Source of the DNA: Leclercia sp. AS011
GTDB lineage: Bacteria > Pseudomonadota > Gammaproteobacteria > Enterobacterales > Enterobacteriaceae
Direction of reading: 5' to 3'
Assembly (NCBI RefSeq): GCF_037152535.1
Contig: NZ_JBBCMA010000005.1
Span: 62,001 to 126,000 of the forward strand
DNA length: 64,000 bases
The position numbers and the translations under genes are program-made. A model generated the notes under the pieces. The model did not search any database. It saw only the letters and a program-made list of their open reading frames with translations, and was not told the DNA's origin. Below, piece after piece: positions 63,420 through 64,000 of the stretch; positions within the stretch are counted from its first letter, which is position 1, and the number at the start of each line of letters is the position of its first letter.

Positions 63420-64000
63420 CCCTGCGCCACCTGTTGATGGATAAACCCCAGCAGCGCCTGGGTTGCCGGGGAGGGCAGGCTGCCCTCGCGGAAGGTCAGC
63501 CCGATGCGGCGGGTGGTATCTGGCAGACTCACCGGCAGCACGGTGAGCAGGCCATTATCAATTTCAAAGCGCATCTGGCTGGCCGATACCGCCGCCAGCA
63601 TGTCGGAGTCACGCAGTAACCCGCGCACCATGGCGGCATCGCCGGTTTCGACGGTCGGTTGCGGCAGCGGCAAATGCAGGGTCAGGAAGGCCCGATCCAG
63701 CAGATGACGCGCCGGGGCATTGGAACGCGGTAACACCCATTGCGCGTCGGCCAGTTTGCTGCGCGGATCGGGATCGTGCAGCAACGGATGGTCATTACGC
63801 AGCAAAATAAGCATATCTTCTTCAAACAGCGCTTCGCTGCTGAGGTCCGGGAGATCCTCATCCTGCCGCAGCGCACCAATAATAAAATCAATATTGCCGG
63901 CCCGCATGTCCGACACCAGGGACTCATACGGGCTTTCATTGGTGATCACCCGGATACCCGGGTGACGCGCCAGAAACGCGCCGATCGCCACCGGCAACAG
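63416..64000 (-). CDS. LysR-family regulator, C-terminal part (cut by window end)
   Basis: This is the last 194 or so codons of a LysR protein; the helix-turn-helix lies beyond position 64000. The visible part is the LysR substrate domain (PVAIGAFLARHPGIRVITNESPYESL, FIIGALRQDEDLPDLSSEALFEEDMLILLRNDHPL). Convergent with galA and sharing its stop tetramer, it is probably the gallate regulator (GalR-like). A LysR gene placed after its target operon is less usual; control would act on the promoter at about 60.7 kb. Confidence 0.85.
   Translation of the reverse strand: MLPVAIGAFLARHPGIRVITNESPYESLVSDMRAGNIDFIIGALRQDEDLPDLSSEALFEEDMLILLRNDHPLLHDPDPRSKLADAQWVLPRSNAPARHLLDRAFLTLHLPLPQPTVETGDAAMVRGLLRDSDMLAAVSASQMRFEIDNGLLTVLPVSLPDTTRRIGLTFREGSLPSPATQALLGFIHQQVAQG

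Overview
The window is chromosomal DNA of a gamma-proteobacterium of the family Enterobacteriaceae. Nearly every housekeeping block matches, gene for gene, the region of the Escherichia coli K-12 chromosome from dgo through ibpAB, emrD, ilvBN and uhp to nlpA. The differences in accessory genes, and the presence of deoQKPX-like and gallate genes, point to the Enterobacter/Leclercia/Lelliottia side of the family rather than to Escherichia. That placement is inference from remembered protein sequences; no search was run.

Layout. 1-8.8 kb: a LysR/medium-chain oxidoreductase pair, the phosphatase yidA, the D-galactonate operon dgoRKADT and yidR/yidQ. 8.8-11.9 kb: the small heat-shock operon ibpAB, with a sigma-32 promoter and RNA thermometer, then the transporter yidE. 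11.9-18.9 kb: a sulfur-linked accessory cluster. It has an ascorbate-type PTS EIIC/EIIB and a cytoplasmic sulfatase on the minus strand, and divergently a signal-less arylsulfotransferase followed by yidH-yidG-yidF, where YidF is a radical-SAM sulfatase-maturase-like enzyme. 18.9-24.1 kb: dsdA, a YafO-family toxin with an unusual partner, emrD, a DMT permease and an acetyltransferase. 24.1-27 kb: the SOS toxin tisB with its antitoxin RNA IstR, then the attenuated ivbL-ilvB-ilvN operon. 27-31.4 kb: a deoxyribose cluster (deoQ, deoK, deoP, deoX). 31.5-36.5 kb: the hexose-phosphate sensing and uptake system uhpABCT. 36.6-42.1 kb: hydrolase/LysR, yicN, an SRPBCC protein, nepI and yicL. 42.2-48.4 kb: a beta-glucoside PTS operon (EIIB, EIIC, GH1 phospho-beta-glucosidase, EIIA, LamB-type porin) with a divergent LacI-family regulator. 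48.4-53.4 kb: yicS and nlpA, separated by an acetyltransferase, a TetR/14-TM efflux pair and a VapBC module. 53.5-60.6 kb: assorted single genes (metallo-beta-lactamase fold hydrolase, GlxA-type AraC regulator, RecF-like ATPase, DUF523-DUF1722 protein, hiuH, MerR regulator, blc, methyltransferase). 60.7-64 kb: a gallate module (AAHS transporter, gallate dioxygenase, LysR regulator cut by the window end).

How the genes work together. Four carbon-use modules each carry their own regulator: D-galactonate, deoxyribose, beta-glucosides and gallate. The sulfur cluster looks like a fifth and is the least understood. Its content suggests PTS import of a sulfated compound, intracellular sulfate removal by a formylglycine sulfatase activated by YidF, and possibly sulfate transfer to or from a phenol in the cytoplasm. 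Eight REP/BIME palindromic elements sit between genes. I saw no tRNA, rRNA, CRISPR array, insertion sequence or prophage gene.
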